The notes under the pieces were generated by a model. The model was not told where the DNA came from. It made no database searches and saw only the letters and a list, made by a program, of their open reading frames with translations. 64,000 nucleotides of DNA from Streptomyces sp. HB132. Lineage in GTDB: Bacteria > Actinomycetota > Actinomycetes > Streptomycetales > Streptomycetaceae. Within the stretch, counting starts at the first letter, position 1. Each line of letters starts with the position of its first letter. Positions 18,071-27,026 of the stretch are shown here, in pieces. The stretch is taken from assembly GCF_016909575.1 (NCBI RefSeq), contig NZ_JAFBGA010000006.1, positions 1 through 64,000 on the forward strand. Reading direction: 5' to 3'. The translations under genes were made by a program, and so were the position numbers.

Positions 18071-19603
18071 TCAGCCGGCGAACCAGCGCTGGGGGCGCGG
18101 GTTGAGGTTCTGATAGATGTGCTTGGACTCGCGGTACTCGGCGAGACCGGTGGGGCCGAGCTCGCGGCCGGTGCCGGACTTGCCGAAGCCGCCCCACTCG
18201 GCCTGCGGGAGGTAGGGGTGGTAGTCGTTGATCCAGACGGTGCCGTGCCGCAGCCGGCCCGCGACGCGCCGGGCGCGGCCCGCGTCGGTGGTCCATACGG
18301 CGCCGGCGAGACCGTAGTCGGTGTCGTTGGCCAGGGTGACGGCCTCTTCCTCCGTGCGGAAGGTCTCGACGGTGAGGATCGGGCCGAAGGTCTCCTCGCG
18401 GACGACCTTCATCCCTCGGTGGCAGCCGTCCAGGACGGTCGGCCGGTAGAAGTAGCCGTCTGCCGGGCGGATGTCGGACGGCTCGGGGCGCGCTCCGCCG
18501 GAGCGGACGACCGCGCCCTCCTCGCGTGCGGATGCCACGTACGCCTCGACCTTGGCGAGCTGCTGGGCGGAGACGAGCGGGCCGCATTCGACCCCGTCGA
18601 CGGTGCCCCGGCCGAGCCGGATCGCGTCGGCGCGACGGGCGAGTTCGGTGACGAACCGGTCGCGGACCGACTCCTCGATGATGAGACGGGCCCCGGCGGA
18701 ACAGACCTGGCCGCTGTGGAAGAACGCGGCGTTCAGTGCCTGGTCGACGGTGGTGTCGAAGCCCTCGTCGGTGGCGCACGCGTCGGCGAACACGACGTTG
18801 GGGTTCTTGCCGCCGAGCTCCAGGGCGACCTTCTTGACCGTGGGCGCCGCGGCCCGGGCGACCTTCGTGCCACTGGCGAGGCCGCCGGTGAAGGACACGA
18901 GGTCGACGTCCGGGTGTTCGGAGAGCCGGGCGCCGACCGGGTCGCCCGCGCCGGTGACGAGGTTGGCGGCGCCGTCGGGCAGTCCGGCCTCGGCGAGCAG
19001 CCGGATCAGGTGGACGGTGGAGAGCGGGGTGACCTCGCTGGGCTTGAGCACGAAGGTGTTGCCCGCGGCGAGGGCGGGGGCGATCTTCCAGCTGGCCTGG
19101 AGCAGCGGGTAGTTCCACGGGGCGATCAGTGCGCAGACGCCGACCGGCTCGTGCACGACGACACTGTGCACGTCCGGGTCCCCCGCGTCGACGACCCGGC
19201 CGCCGCTCTCGTTCATGACGAGGTCGGCGAAGTAGCGGAAGGCATTGGTCACGTCGTCGACGTCGACGCGGCCCTCCTCCAGGGTCTTGCCGGTGTCGCG
19301 GCTCTCGGTGATCGCGATCTCCTCGCGGTCCCGCTGGAGGAGGCCGGCGACCCTGCGCAGCAGATCGGCGCGCTCGGCGACGGGCCGGTGGGGCCAGGGG
19401 CCGTCGTCGAAGGCGCGGCGGGCGGCGGCCACCGCCGCGTCGGTGTCCTCGGTGCCGCCCTCGGAGACGAGGGCCAGGACGGAGGCGTCGGCGGGGTCGA
19501 GGATCTCGCGGGTGGCGCCGGACACGGCAGCCTGCCAGGTACCGTCGATGTGGAGGGTTTCCAGGGTGGCCGGGGGGTGGGCCGACGAGCGGGGAGCCGA
19601 CAT
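18071..19603 (-). CDS. betB: Betaine aldehyde dehydrogenase
   Basis: 510 residues of the NAD(P)-dependent aldehyde dehydrogenase superfamily; oxidises betaine aldehyde to glycine betaine. Visible motifs: WNYPLLQASWKIAPAL, the cofactor loop FTGGLASGTKV, the catalytic Glu in LELGGKNPN and the nucleophilic Cys in SGQVCSAG. The ATG at 19603 (MSAPRSSAH) is preceded by GGAAGG about 11 bp away. The frame extends further upstream but without similarity. First gene of a five-gene leftward operon with betA, ATPase, permease and binding protein, so choline oxidation and betaine uptake respond together, presumably to salt stress. A 76-bp gap separates it from betA. No BetI-type regulator is adjacent. Confidence 0.92.
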   Translation of the reverse strand: MSAPRSSAHPPATLETLHIDGTWQAAVSGATREILDPADASVLALVSEGGTEDTDAAVAAARRAFDDGPWPHRPVAERADLLRRVAGLLQRDREEIAITESRDTGKTLEEGRVDVDDVTNAFRYFADLVMNESGGRVVDAGDPDVHSVVVHEPVGVCALIAPWNYPLLQASWKIAPALAAGNTFVLKPSEVTPLSTVHLIRLLAEAGLPDGAANLVTGAGDPVGARLSEHPDVDLVSFTGGLASGTKVARAAAPTVKKVALELGGKNPNVVFADACATDEGFDTTVDQALNAAFFHSGQVCSAGARLIIEESVRDRFVTELARRADAIRLGRGTVDGVECGPLVSAQQLAKVEAYVASAREEGAVVRSGGARPEPSDIRPADGYFYRPTVLDGCHRGMKVVREETFGPILTVETFRTEEEAVTLANDTDYGLAGAVWTTDAGRARRVAGRLRHGTVWINDYHPYLPQAEWGGFGKSGTGRELGPTGLAEYRESKHIYQNLNPRPQRWFAG

Positions 19604-20386
19604 GTGGTGATCTGCCTTCCGTGCCTGATTGCTCCGCACCGGTCCGGCCGAGCACATACGCGCCGGTGTACCGGGATTCGGCACCAGCAGTCTGGGACCC
19701 TTTCCGTTCCGGCGAGATGTATGCCGAGATATTCACTCTGGGTGATGTGACTCACTGGGACGCCCGGTCACACGCGGGAATGCGCCCCGAAGGCGGTCCG
19801 GCCAGGGATTCCCCTTGCTCCGGGCGGGCCGATGCGGTCGAGCGGACGGTTGCGGCGCCGCCGGGAGAGGCCTCGGATCCCGTGGGGGCACTCCGGGGCC
19901 ACCGGCACCGAGGCCGCCGACAGCCGCGTCACGGAGGGTATTCACACCGTTCCGGTAGGTCCGCCCCGCCCGCTCCGGCCCGAGAGCCGTCGGTCGTCGG
20001 ACGTACGCCCGGAGGGCCGGGACCACCACCGACGTGTTCTCCCGGCCCGTCTCCTCCAGATAGATCTCGAGCGTCCGGCCAGATCGTCGAGCGTGGCGGT
20101 CGTCATGCCCCACTCGTGCTCCCGGTCTCCGTCGCAACTCTGCGCGTACCGGTTCCGCAACCGGTCGAGGAGGGGAGTCGCGTCGCTCCTGCCGGCAGAG
20201 ATCAGCAATCTTGAGGAGCACGACGGCGGAGTGCGACGCCCGCGACCGCTGCCGCTCCACGGCGGCGCCGACGGCCCTGCGCGTCGCCGCGGGGGCGTAT
20301 CGGCCGGGCGATTGCGCGATGGTTTCGACCGGTCGACACTTGGACGTGAAGTTGCCCCGGAGGGTCAGCAAGGATGTGTACGCATC
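19604..20386. other. Intergenic stretch with a degraded gene
   Basis: These 783 bp carry the betB promoter region at the left and the upstream region of the repeat-rich gene at the right. The middle holds the Imm53-like remnant listed separately. Several open frames cross the stretch, but their composition (Pro/Arg/Gly-rich, no domain) marks them as chance frames in GC-rich DNA. I see no intact gene here. Confidence 0.5.
19942..20208 (-). pseudogene. Frameshifted remnant of an Imm53-like immunity gene
   Basis: One minus-strand frame reads LLDRLRNRYAQSCDGDREHE and WGMTTATLDDLAG. This closely follows the start of Imm53-family immunity proteins, which have the pattern L..LQ.WY..QCDGDWEH..G..I.TLDNPGW. 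The continuation, TLEIYLEETGREN, is found in another frame of the same strand from about 20074 downward, so one or two bases seem to have been lost where family members have the GW pair (near 20072-20078). After that the likeness fades. Imm53 proteins protect cells from polymorphic toxins. No toxin gene is next to it. The family match is from memory of its pattern and could not be tested here. Confidence 0.45.
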
Positions 20387-21313
20387 ATGCCCAGCGCAGA
20401 CGGCGCCGACCGCGAACGCCAGGACCTGGACGCTGACGGGAGCGCGCTCCCGCAGGACCACGGGTCGGGGGTGGGTCCCTCGGATGTCTTTCTGGATGTT
20501 CCCGCACTCCATGTGGACGAACTGGACCTGGAGGTCGAAGATCTCGAGGCCCACGTCTCCCTGCAGGCGGAGGTCCTGGACCTCCTCAAGCTGAACGTCG
20601 GGGCGGACGTGCGGCTCGGGCGGGTCAAGCTGGACATCGAGGGTGTGGATGTACAGGCACAGCTCAAGGTGCGGCTCCACCACATCGCCGCCATCGTCAC
20701 CCGGCTGCTGGCCACGGTGGACCGCAATCCCCAGATCCTCGAGCAGCTGACGCGCGGCGCGGGTGCTGCCGTCGAGAACGTCGGGTCCGGCGCCGGAAGA
20801 GCCGTGGGACAACTGGGAGAGGGTGCCGGTGCGGCCGTGAGCGATGTCGGGCGAGCCGCGGGGGACGCGGTCGAGTCCGTCGGCGAGAGCACGGGTTCGG
20901 CGGTGCAGGGCGTGGGCGAGGGAGCGGGGGCCGCCGTCGCGGACGTGGGCCGCAGCGGTGCGGACGCGATCGAGGACGTCCGGGACGACGTCGGGGAGGA
21001 ACTCGGCGACGAGGCGGAGGAACAAGGGCGTCCGCCCGCCCGCCGCCGGAGCAGAGCCCCCGAACACGGCTCCACGAAACGGAGCAGGACCGGTGACGCC
21101 CGGAAGAGTGCCCGGGGTGAGAGGTCGGCGGCCAGGGCCACCACCGCGTCGGACGGGCCTGCCGAGGGAACTTCGGGCAGGAAGGCCGCCGTCAAGAAGG
21201 CACCTTCGTCGAAACCCGCTGCGAGGAAGGCCGGCAGCGTGGCGAGGCGGTCGACCGGCGGGACGGCCAAGCGTGCGGCAGGCGAGGGCCACCGTCCCCG
21301 GCGGGGGACGTAG
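20387..21313 (+). CDS. Repeat-rich protein with lysine/arginine-rich tail
   Basis: 308 residues from the ATG at 20387. Three parts are visible. Residues about 25-90 are acidic and regular, of the form hxVDELDLEVEDLEAHVSLQ, ending in KVRLHHIAAIVTRLLATVD. Residues about 115-205 consist of some eight imperfect copies of an 11-residue G-rich motif of the type VGxGAGxAVxxV, which would form amphipathic helix or collagen-like packing. The tail (about 210-308) is full of KKA, RRS and PA runs like actinobacterial histone-like tails. Similar Streptomyces hypothetical proteins with the DLDVEDLEAHVSLQAEVLDL block exist, without known function. DNA or polyanion binding by the tail is an inference. Confidence 0.75.
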   Translation: MPSADGADRERQDLDADGSALPQDHGSGVGPSDVFLDVPALHVDELDLEVEDLEAHVSLQAEVLDLLKLNVGADVRLGRVKLDIEGVDVQAQLKVRLHHIAAIVTRLLATVDRNPQILEQLTRGAGAAVENVGSGAGRAVGQLGEGAGAAVSDVGRAAGDAVESVGESTGSAVQGVGEGAGAAVADVGRSGADAIEDVRDDVGEELGDEAEEQGRPPARRRSRAPEHGSTKRSRTGDARKSARGERSAARATTASDGPAEGTSGRKAAVKKAPSSKPAARKAGSVARRSTGGTAKRAAGEGHRPRRGT

Positions 21314-21348
21314 TCACGGGACGGGTACAGCGCCGAGCGGTCGAACCG

Positions 21349-21390
21349 CGTCACGGTGGCCCGGTGCGTTCGCACCGGGCCACCGTGACG
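21349..21390. terminator. Perfect 20-bp hairpin between convergent genes
   Basis: Arms 21349-21368 and 21371-21390 are exact reverse complements around TT (loop CGTTCG, a stable tetraloop-like turn). It lies between the stop of the repeat-rich gene and the stop of the convergent alpha-xylosidase gene and should serve both. Confidence 0.85.
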
Positions 21391-21412
21391 TCCGACCGCC
21401 GTGGCCGGAGGA

Positions 21413-23680
21413 TCAGCGGGCTGAGACCGTCCCCGTCCCCTCCCCCGCGGCCCCGGTCTCCTCGACGGTCACGCGGTAGGGCCGCTCCGTGCTCTCGGCC
21501 GTGACGCGCACACCGGCGCCGTCCCGTACGACGCGGAACACCGCCGCCGGGTCGCCGGCGAGGTCCGGGACGGTGACCGTGGTGCCACCCGTGCCGGAGC
21601 CGAAGACCCGCAGGGTGAGGCCGTCCAGCCAGTCCCCGTCGGGGCGCTGGTCGTCGGCGCCCCACGGAAGCACGGCGCCGTCCCTGACCAGCAGGGGCAG
21701 GCTGTCGAAGCCGTGCGTCTCGTGCCGCCAGGCGGGGCCGGTGACACGCTCGCCGGTGAGCAGCGAGGTCCAGGTGCCCTCGGGGACGTAGTACTCGACC
21801 TCGCCGTCCTCCGTGAAGACCGGGGCGACCAGCAGGTCCGGGCCGAGCATGTACTGCCGGTCCAGGGTGCGGGAGGCGGGGTCACCGGGGAACTCCGCGA
21901 GCATGGGCCGCATCATCGGGACGCCCGTACGGTGCGCCTCTGCGGCCACTCCGTAGAGGTAGGGCATGAGCCGGTGCTTGAGCAGGGTGAACTTCCGTGC
22001 CACGTCGACGGCTTCCTCGCCGAACTCCCACGGCACGCGGTAGGAGACGTTGCCGTGGAGCCGACTGTGCGAGGAGAGGAGGCCGAAGGCGAGCCAGCGC
22101 TTGAAGACCGCCGGGTCTGGGGTGCCCTCGAAGCCGCCGATGTCGTGGCTCCAGAAGCCGAAGCCGGACAGGCTCAGTGACAGCCCACCGCGCAGGGACT
22201 CGGCCATCGCCGTGAACGAGGCGAAGCAGTCACCGCCCCAGTGCACCGGGAACTGCTGGCCTCCCGCCGTCGCCGACCGGGCGAACAGCACCGCCTCCCC
22301 CGCGCCCCGCTCCCGCTCCAGCAGCTCGAAGACGGTGCGGTTGTAGATCTGCGCGTAGTAGTTGTGCATCCGCTCGGGGTCGGAGCCGTCGTGCCAGACG
22401 ACGTCCGTCGGGACGCGCTCGCCGAAGTCCGTCTTGAAGCAGTCGACGCCCTGATCGAGCAGCGCCCGCAGCTTGTCGTTGTACCAGACCCTGGCTGCCG
22501 GGTTGGTGAAGTCGACCAGTGCCATGCCCGGCTGCCACAGGTCCCACTGCCAGATGTCGCCGTTGGCGCGGCGCACCAGGTAGCCGTGTTCGGCGCCCTC
22601 CGCGAACAGCGCGGACTTCTGGGCGATGTAAGGGTTGATCCACATGCTGATGCGCAGTCCGCGCTCCTTGAGGCGGGCCAGCATCCCCTCCGGGTCGGGA
22701 AAGACCTCGGGGTCCCAGAGGAAGTCCGACCACTGGTACTCGCGCATCCAGAAGCAGTCGAAGTGGAAGACGCTGAGCGGGATACCGCGCTCCGCCATGC
22801 CGTCGACGAACGAGGTGACGGTCTCCTCGTCGTAGGACGTGCAGAAGGAGGTGGTCAGCCAGAGGCCGAACGACCATGCCGGCGGCAGCGCGGGCCGCCC
22901 GGTCAGGGCCGTGTAGCGCGACAGCACGTCCTTCGGCGTCGGACCGGCGACGACGTAGTACTCGAGCGACTGGTCCTCGACGCTGAACTGCACCTGGCCG
23001 ACGGACTCGGAGCCGACCTCGAAGGAGACCTTGCCGGGGTGGTTGACGAAGACGCCGTAGCCACGCGAGGACAGGTAGAACGGGATGTTCTTGTAGGCCA
23101 GCTCGCTGCTCGTACCGCCGTCGGCCTGCCAGATGTCGACGGTCTGGCCGTTCTTGACATAAGGGGTGAAGCGTTCACCGAGGCCGTAGATGTTCTCGCC
23201 GACGTCCAGGGCGAGTTGGGCGATCATGTGGTGGACGCCGTCGGGTGTGGTCGCGAACGACGTCCCCTTCGGGTCCACCCGGGTGAGGCGCTTCCCGTCG
23301 CCGTCGAGGAAGGTGATGCCCCAGGGCCCGTCACCGTCCATCCGCAACGTCAGTGGCCCGCTGGTGAGTTCGGTCGCCGCTCCGTCCCGGCGGGTGGTGC
23401 CCGAGGGGGCCGTGGCTTCGTCGGCCGACAGCGCGAAGTCGGGCCCGCGGTGGGCCTTCCCCGCATGGTGGGTGGTGCGGACGCCGATGACGCCTTCCGC
23501 CGGGGAGAAGCATTCGACCGTGATCAGGGGGGTGTTGAGCGTGTCCCCGCGTGCGGCGACACGCTTGACCGCGGCGTACGCGGTGAACCGGTGGTCCTCG
23601 ACCCTCAGGTCACGGACCTCGGTGGCGTAGGAGGCCCGGACGCCCTCACGCATGAGCCAGAAGCCGTCGGTGAACCTCAT
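21413..23680 (-). CDS. GH31 alpha-xylosidase
   Basis: 755 residues, matching the YicI-type alpha-xylosidases in length and sequence. The catalytic nucleophile is D418 in KTDFGE and the acid/base is D484 in HWGGD, each two residues beyond the E. coli YicI positions. The N-terminal beta-sandwich (1-240) contains the KNIPFYLSSRGYGVFVNH loop seen in YicI. There is no signal peptide, so it acts inside the cell. It removes alpha-1,6-linked xylose from the non-reducing end of xyloglucan oligosaccharides, exposing the glucose below to the GH3 enzyme. The start overlaps the GH3 stop (ATGA), so the two are coupled. Confidence 0.93.
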   Translation of the reverse strand: MRFTDGFWLMREGVRASYATEVRDLRVEDHRFTAYAAVKRVAARGDTLNTPLITVECFSPAEGVIGVRTTHHAGKAHRGPDFALSADEATAPSGTTRRDGAATELTSGPLTLRMDGDGPWGITFLDGDGKRLTRVDPKGTSFATTPDGVHHMIAQLALDVGENIYGLGERFTPYVKNGQTVDIWQADGGTSSELAYKNIPFYLSSRGYGVFVNHPGKVSFEVGSESVGQVQFSVEDQSLEYYVVAGPTPKDVLSRYTALTGRPALPPAWSFGLWLTTSFCTSYDEETVTSFVDGMAERGIPLSVFHFDCFWMREYQWSDFLWDPEVFPDPEGMLARLKERGLRISMWINPYIAQKSALFAEGAEHGYLVRRANGDIWQWDLWQPGMALVDFTNPAARVWYNDKLRALLDQGVDCFKTDFGERVPTDVVWHDGSDPERMHNYYAQIYNRTVFELLERERGAGEAVLFARSATAGGQQFPVHWGGDCFASFTAMAESLRGGLSLSLSGFGFWSHDIGGFEGTPDPAVFKRWLAFGLLSSHSRLHGNVSYRVPWEFGEEAVDVARKFTLLKHRLMPYLYGVAAEAHRTGVPMMRPMLAEFPGDPASRTLDRQYMLGPDLLVAPVFTEDGEVEYYVPEGTWTSLLTGERVTGPAWRHETHGFDSLPLLVRDGAVLPWGADDQRPDGDWLDGLTLRVFGSGTGGTTVTVPDLAGDPAAVFRVVRDGAGVRVTAESTERPYRVTVEETGAAGEGTGTVSAR

Positions 23681-26613
23681 GCGGACTCCTTACGGGGGAT
23701 GACGTCGATGCGGGCGAGGCGCACGGAGCCCGAGAGGCTGATACCCAGCTCGAGGTGCACTCCACGGAGGTCGACCGCGGCCTCCACGGTGCGGTAGGTG
23801 TACGGGTCGCCGGTGTCCGGCAGCTGGAGGATGGACCCGGCCGCGCTCACGGCGATGGTCCCCTCTCCCGAGTACAGGAACGCCAGTCCGTCCACGCCCT
23901 CGCCGAAGTCACACGCCCGGTAGAAGAGATGGCCCTCCTCCCCCGCGGAGGCGGCGGCGACGACATCACCTTCGGTCTTCGTGCGGTCGAGGATCACCGT
24001 GCCCGTCTGCCGGTCGTAGTCGACGGCCTCCAGACCTCGTGCCACCACCGGCCTGGGGCCTTGCGCCTCGACGTCGACGACCTCCGTGGCGGTGAGCCGG
24101 ACGTCCGCGCTGGAGGCGCCCGCGAGGATCTCGTACGCGCCCGGCTCGACGGTACACCGGCCGTGCGCCACGCTCCAGTGCCCCAGCTCCTCCCGGGACA
24201 CGGTGAAGTCGAGGCGTTCATGCGCTCCGGGCGCGAGGTGCACCCGGCGGTGGGCGACCAGCTTGCGCAGCGGCAGGTCCATGGGATCGTCCAGGCTTCC
24301 CAGCAGGCGTCCCAGGCCCTTGGGGGACGGCCGGGCCGCACCCACGGGACCGGCACGGCGGACGTAGACCTGGGCCACCTCGTCGGCGGGGGTGGCCCCG
24401 TCGTTGGTGACGGTCAGCGACACCCGCAGCAGCTCGCCGTCCAGCTCCGTCCGCAGTTCGGAGTAGGTGAAGTCGGTGTATCCGAGACCGTGTCCGAACG
24501 GGAAGAGCGGGGTGCCGCGGAAATAGAGGTACGTCTGCCGGGAGCCGATGACGTCGTAGTCGAACAGGCCGGGCAGATCGTCGTCGCTCGCGTACCAGGT
24601 CTGCGGCAGGCGCCCGGCCGGGGACACGTCACCGGCGAGTACGCGTGCGAGAGCCGTACCCGCGGCCTGGCCGCCGTGCGCCGTCCAGAGCAGGGCGGGC
24701 AGCCCCTCCGCCGCGTCCGTCACCGCGTACGGGTAGGCCGCGGCCAGGACGAGGACGGTGCGCGGGTTGGCGGCGTGCGCGGCGCGCCACAGTCGGTCCT
24801 GCTGGGCGGGGAGGGCGAGTGTGGTGCGGTCCTCGGTCTCGCGGCCGTTGATGTGGGGGTCGTTGCCCGCGACGACGATCACGGTGTCGGCGGCCGCGGC
24901 GACCCGGGCCACGGCGTCCGCGCCGTGCTCGACGGTGTCGAACTCGAAGACCGTGGCGTCGTCCTGGGAAATCTTCTCGCCGGACACGGCAACCTTCGCA
25001 CCGTCGGCGGCGACAGAGACGTACCCACCGGTCCCGATGTGCAGAAGGCGGTGCCCTCCGTCGTGCCCCTCGACCGCTTCCATGCGGAACGTCTCCTGGA
25101 CGACCCAGCCGCCCGGCTCGTCCGCGGAGGCCCTGACGTATCCGTCGTCGGCGACGGAGAGGTACAGCCCTGCGTCCGTGCGCAGGGTGAGAACACCGTC
25201 TCCCCAGTCGACGAGGGCGAGTTCGGTGGCCTCGTCGCCGCAGGTCAGCGGGGGCAGGTCGGTACGGCCGGCGAGGAGCGCGGGGTCGAGGGCGCCTTCC
25301 GCGCCTCGTGCCTCCCCGTCCGTCGCCCCGTCGCCCGCGGGCACCCGGAGCCAGCCGCCGGAGGTCTTCAACCGCACCCGGTCCACGCCCTCGGCGTGGA
25401 GGACGTTCTCGGCGCCGTAACGCTCGCGGATCCCGTCGAGCGGCGTCGAGCGGTGCATGAGCGTGCCGCTGTACCAGTCGAGCTTGCAGGCGTCCGCCAG
25501 GAGTCCGACGACCGCCACGGTGCGGCCCTTCTCCGGCACGAGGGGCAGCAGTCCCTCGTTCTTGAGCAGGACCACGGCCTGCTCGGCGGCCTCCAGCGCC
25601 AGCGCGCGGTGCTCTTCGGTGTCCAGGTCGTCCACCTGGGCGTACGGGTCGAGTTCCGGGTCGAACTCGCCGAGCGCGAAGCGCATGGCGAGCAGCCGGC
25701 GGACCGCCGTGTCGATGTCGCTCTCGTCGAGGAGCCCCTTGGCCAGTGCGTCACGGATGCGTCCGGTCATGACCGTGGAGTCCGTGCCGTGGTCGGTGAA
25801 GCTGTCGACGCCCGCCTTCAGGGCGGCCGCGGTGGCCTCCTCGTGGGTGTCGAAGTAGTGCTCGGAGTCGACCAGGTTGGAGGGCGCTCCGGCGTCCGAG
25901 CACACGACGAGCGGCTGGTCGGTCCAACTCCTCAGATGCTGTTCCAGGAGGGGCGAGACGTGGTTGGGACGCCCGTTGACGAGGTTGTAGGCGGGCATGA
26001 CACCGGCCACGGCCCCGGCCCGCACCGCGTCGCGGAAGGCCCGCAGGTCGTACTCGTGCAGGACGCGCGGGCGGACCGAGGAGGAGGCGGTGTCCCGGTC
26101 GGTCTCGTTGTTGTGCGCGAGCCAGTGTTTGAGCACGGGTGCGGTGCGCCAGTAGTGCGGGTCGTCCCCGCGCAGTCCCCGGGTGTAGGCGACGGCGATG
26201 GCGGAGGTGAGTGCCGGGTCCTCGGAGTACCCCTCCTCGCCTCGGCCCCACAGCGGATGGCGCAGCAGATTCACCGTCGGCGCCCAGACGTTGAGCCCGA
26301 CACGGTCGTCCTGGGCGCGCTTGGCCCGCACCTCGTTGCCGACGGCCTCGCCGACGCGGCGGACCAGGTCGTCGTTCCAGGTGGCGCCGAGGCCGACGGC
26401 CTGCGGGAAGACGGTGGCGGGGCCCATCCAGGCGACCCCGTGCAGGGCCTCCTGTCCGGTACGGAACGGACCCAGCCCGAGCCGCTCCACCGCGGGGGCG
26501 AACTGGTGCAGCATCGCGATCCGCTCGTCGAGCGTGAGCCGTCCGAGCAGGTCGTCGGTGCGCCGGGAGAAGGACAGCTGCGGGTCGCGGAAGGGAAGCG
26601 GATGGTCCGTCAC
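23677..26613 (-). CDS. GH3 beta-glucosidase with beta-trefoil-like insert
   Basis: About 978 residues from the GTG at 26613, which has AAGGGG 8 bp upstream; the frame stays open beyond but across the control region. The N-terminal GH3 barrel includes KHWLAHNNETDRD and the nucleophile Asp in VVCSDAG (about D240). The alpha/beta sandwich domain follows. Between about 415 and 540 an insert (LTLRTDAGLYLSVADDGYVR, later LHIGTGGYVSVAADG) looks like a fascin-type beta-trefoil. A fibronectin III-like domain and a final beta-sandwich of about 120 residues resembling a CBM6-type module end the protein. No signal peptide, so intracellular. It should release glucose from the backbone of oligosaccharides trimmed by the GH31 enzyme. 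Confidence 0.9.
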   Translation of the reverse strand: MTDHPLPFRDPQLSFSRRTDDLLGRLTLDERIAMLHQFAPAVERLGLGPFRTGQEALHGVAWMGPATVFPQAVGLGATWNDDLVRRVGEAVGNEVRAKRAQDDRVGLNVWAPTVNLLRHPLWGRGEEGYSEDPALTSAIAVAYTRGLRGDDPHYWRTAPVLKHWLAHNNETDRDTASSSVRPRVLHEYDLRAFRDAVRAGAVAGVMPAYNLVNGRPNHVSPLLEQHLRSWTDQPLVVCSDAGAPSNLVDSEHYFDTHEEATAAALKAGVDSFTDHGTDSTVMTGRIRDALAKGLLDESDIDTAVRRLLAMRFALGEFDPELDPYAQVDDLDTEEHRALALEAAEQAVVLLKNEGLLPLVPEKGRTVAVVGLLADACKLDWYSGTLMHRSTPLDGIRERYGAENVLHAEGVDRVRLKTSGGWLRVPAGDGATDGEARGAEGALDPALLAGRTDLPPLTCGDEATELALVDWGDGVLTLRTDAGLYLSVADDGYVRASADEPGGWVVQETFRMEAVEGHDGGHRLLHIGTGGYVSVAADGAKVAVSGEKISQDDATVFEFDTVEHGADAVARVAAAADTVIVVAGNDPHINGRETEDRTTLALPAQQDRLWRAAHAANPRTVLVLAAAYPYAVTDAAEGLPALLWTAHGGQAAGTALARVLAGDVSPAGRLPQTWYASDDDLPGLFDYDVIGSRQTYLYFRGTPLFPFGHGLGYTDFTYSELRTELDGELLRVSLTVTNDGATPADEVAQVYVRRAGPVGAARPSPKGLGRLLGSLDDPMDLPLRKLVAHRRVHLAPGAHERLDFTVSREELGHWSVAHGRCTVEPGAYEILAGASSADVRLTATEVVDVEAQGPRPVVARGLEAVDYDRQTGTVILDRTKTEGDVVAAASAGEEGHLFYRACDFGEGVDGLAFLYSGEGTIAVSAAGSILQLPDTGDPYTYRTVEAAVDLRGVHLELGISLSGSVRLARIDVIPRKESA

Positions 26614-26693
26614 GTGCGGGGCCCCTTGGAGAGGTGGGAGGTTTTCCGGTCTGTCGGCTCCGAAAGACCGTTCGACGCTCGGGGAAAGATCTT

Positions 26694-26707
26694 TCGAAGC
26701 GCTTCGA
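26694..26707. promoter_or_regulatory. LacI-type operator, GH3-side copy
   Basis: TCGAAGCGCTTCGA is a perfect 14-bp palindrome with the central CG step typical of LacI-family operators. It is 80 bp upstream of the GH3 start. An overlapping 12-bp palindrome, GAAAGATCTTTC (26684-26695), abuts it. The same 14-mer recurs at 26875 and upstream of the LacI-family gene at 53 kb. It probably controls the leftward GH3-GH31 operon. Confidence 0.8.
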
Positions 26708-26874
26708 TGCTCTGCGCCCCACCCCGCAGGTGTCAAGGGTGCTACCGCCGCAAAGAGGTTCATGTGGACGTATCGAAGTCGCGTCGCCCCGGGAAACGGT
26801 TCGGAAACAGGTCGGAGGAATCTCGAAACGAACTCTTGTGCGGCCGAGACCCTTCACTTAATGTCGCTGCAACA

Positions 26875-26888
26875 TCGAAGCGCTTCGA
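26875..26888. promoter_or_regulatory. LacI-type operator, transporter-side copy
   Basis: Second exact copy of TCGAAGCGCTTCGA, 138 bp upstream of the binding-protein gene and 181 bp from the first copy. The spacing is close to 17 helical turns, so one tetramer or two dimers could loop the shared 413-bp control region. It probably controls the rightward transporter/hydrolase operon. Nothing else gene-like is seen between 26614 and 27026. Confidence 0.8.
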
Positions 26889-27026
26889 CGAGGCAGCCCG
26901 TTGACCGCTTCAGCTCAGCCGGTGCAGTTCCACCGGCTCGGCCGGTAACGCCCCCTACCTCAGACACAGGGCCGAGCGGCAGTCGCCGCCGCGGGCCGTC
27001 CTGTTGCACCACGAAGGGTTGACGCA

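Noticed and set aside
19621..20214. 197-codon plus-strand frame between betB and the repeat-rich gene
   Set aside because: Low-complexity Pro/Arg composition and no family likeness; the minus strand here has the better-supported Imm53-like remnant.
20821..20990. Possible DNA tandem repeat inside the repeat-rich gene
   Set aside because: The periodicity is in the protein (11 residues) and the DNA copies are too divergent to call a nucleotide repeat, CRISPR or otherwise.
23755..26904. 1049-codon open frame on the plus strand opposite GH3
   Set aside because: Mirror of GC-rich codons of the GH3 gene; no recognisable motif, and it would cross both LacI operators.
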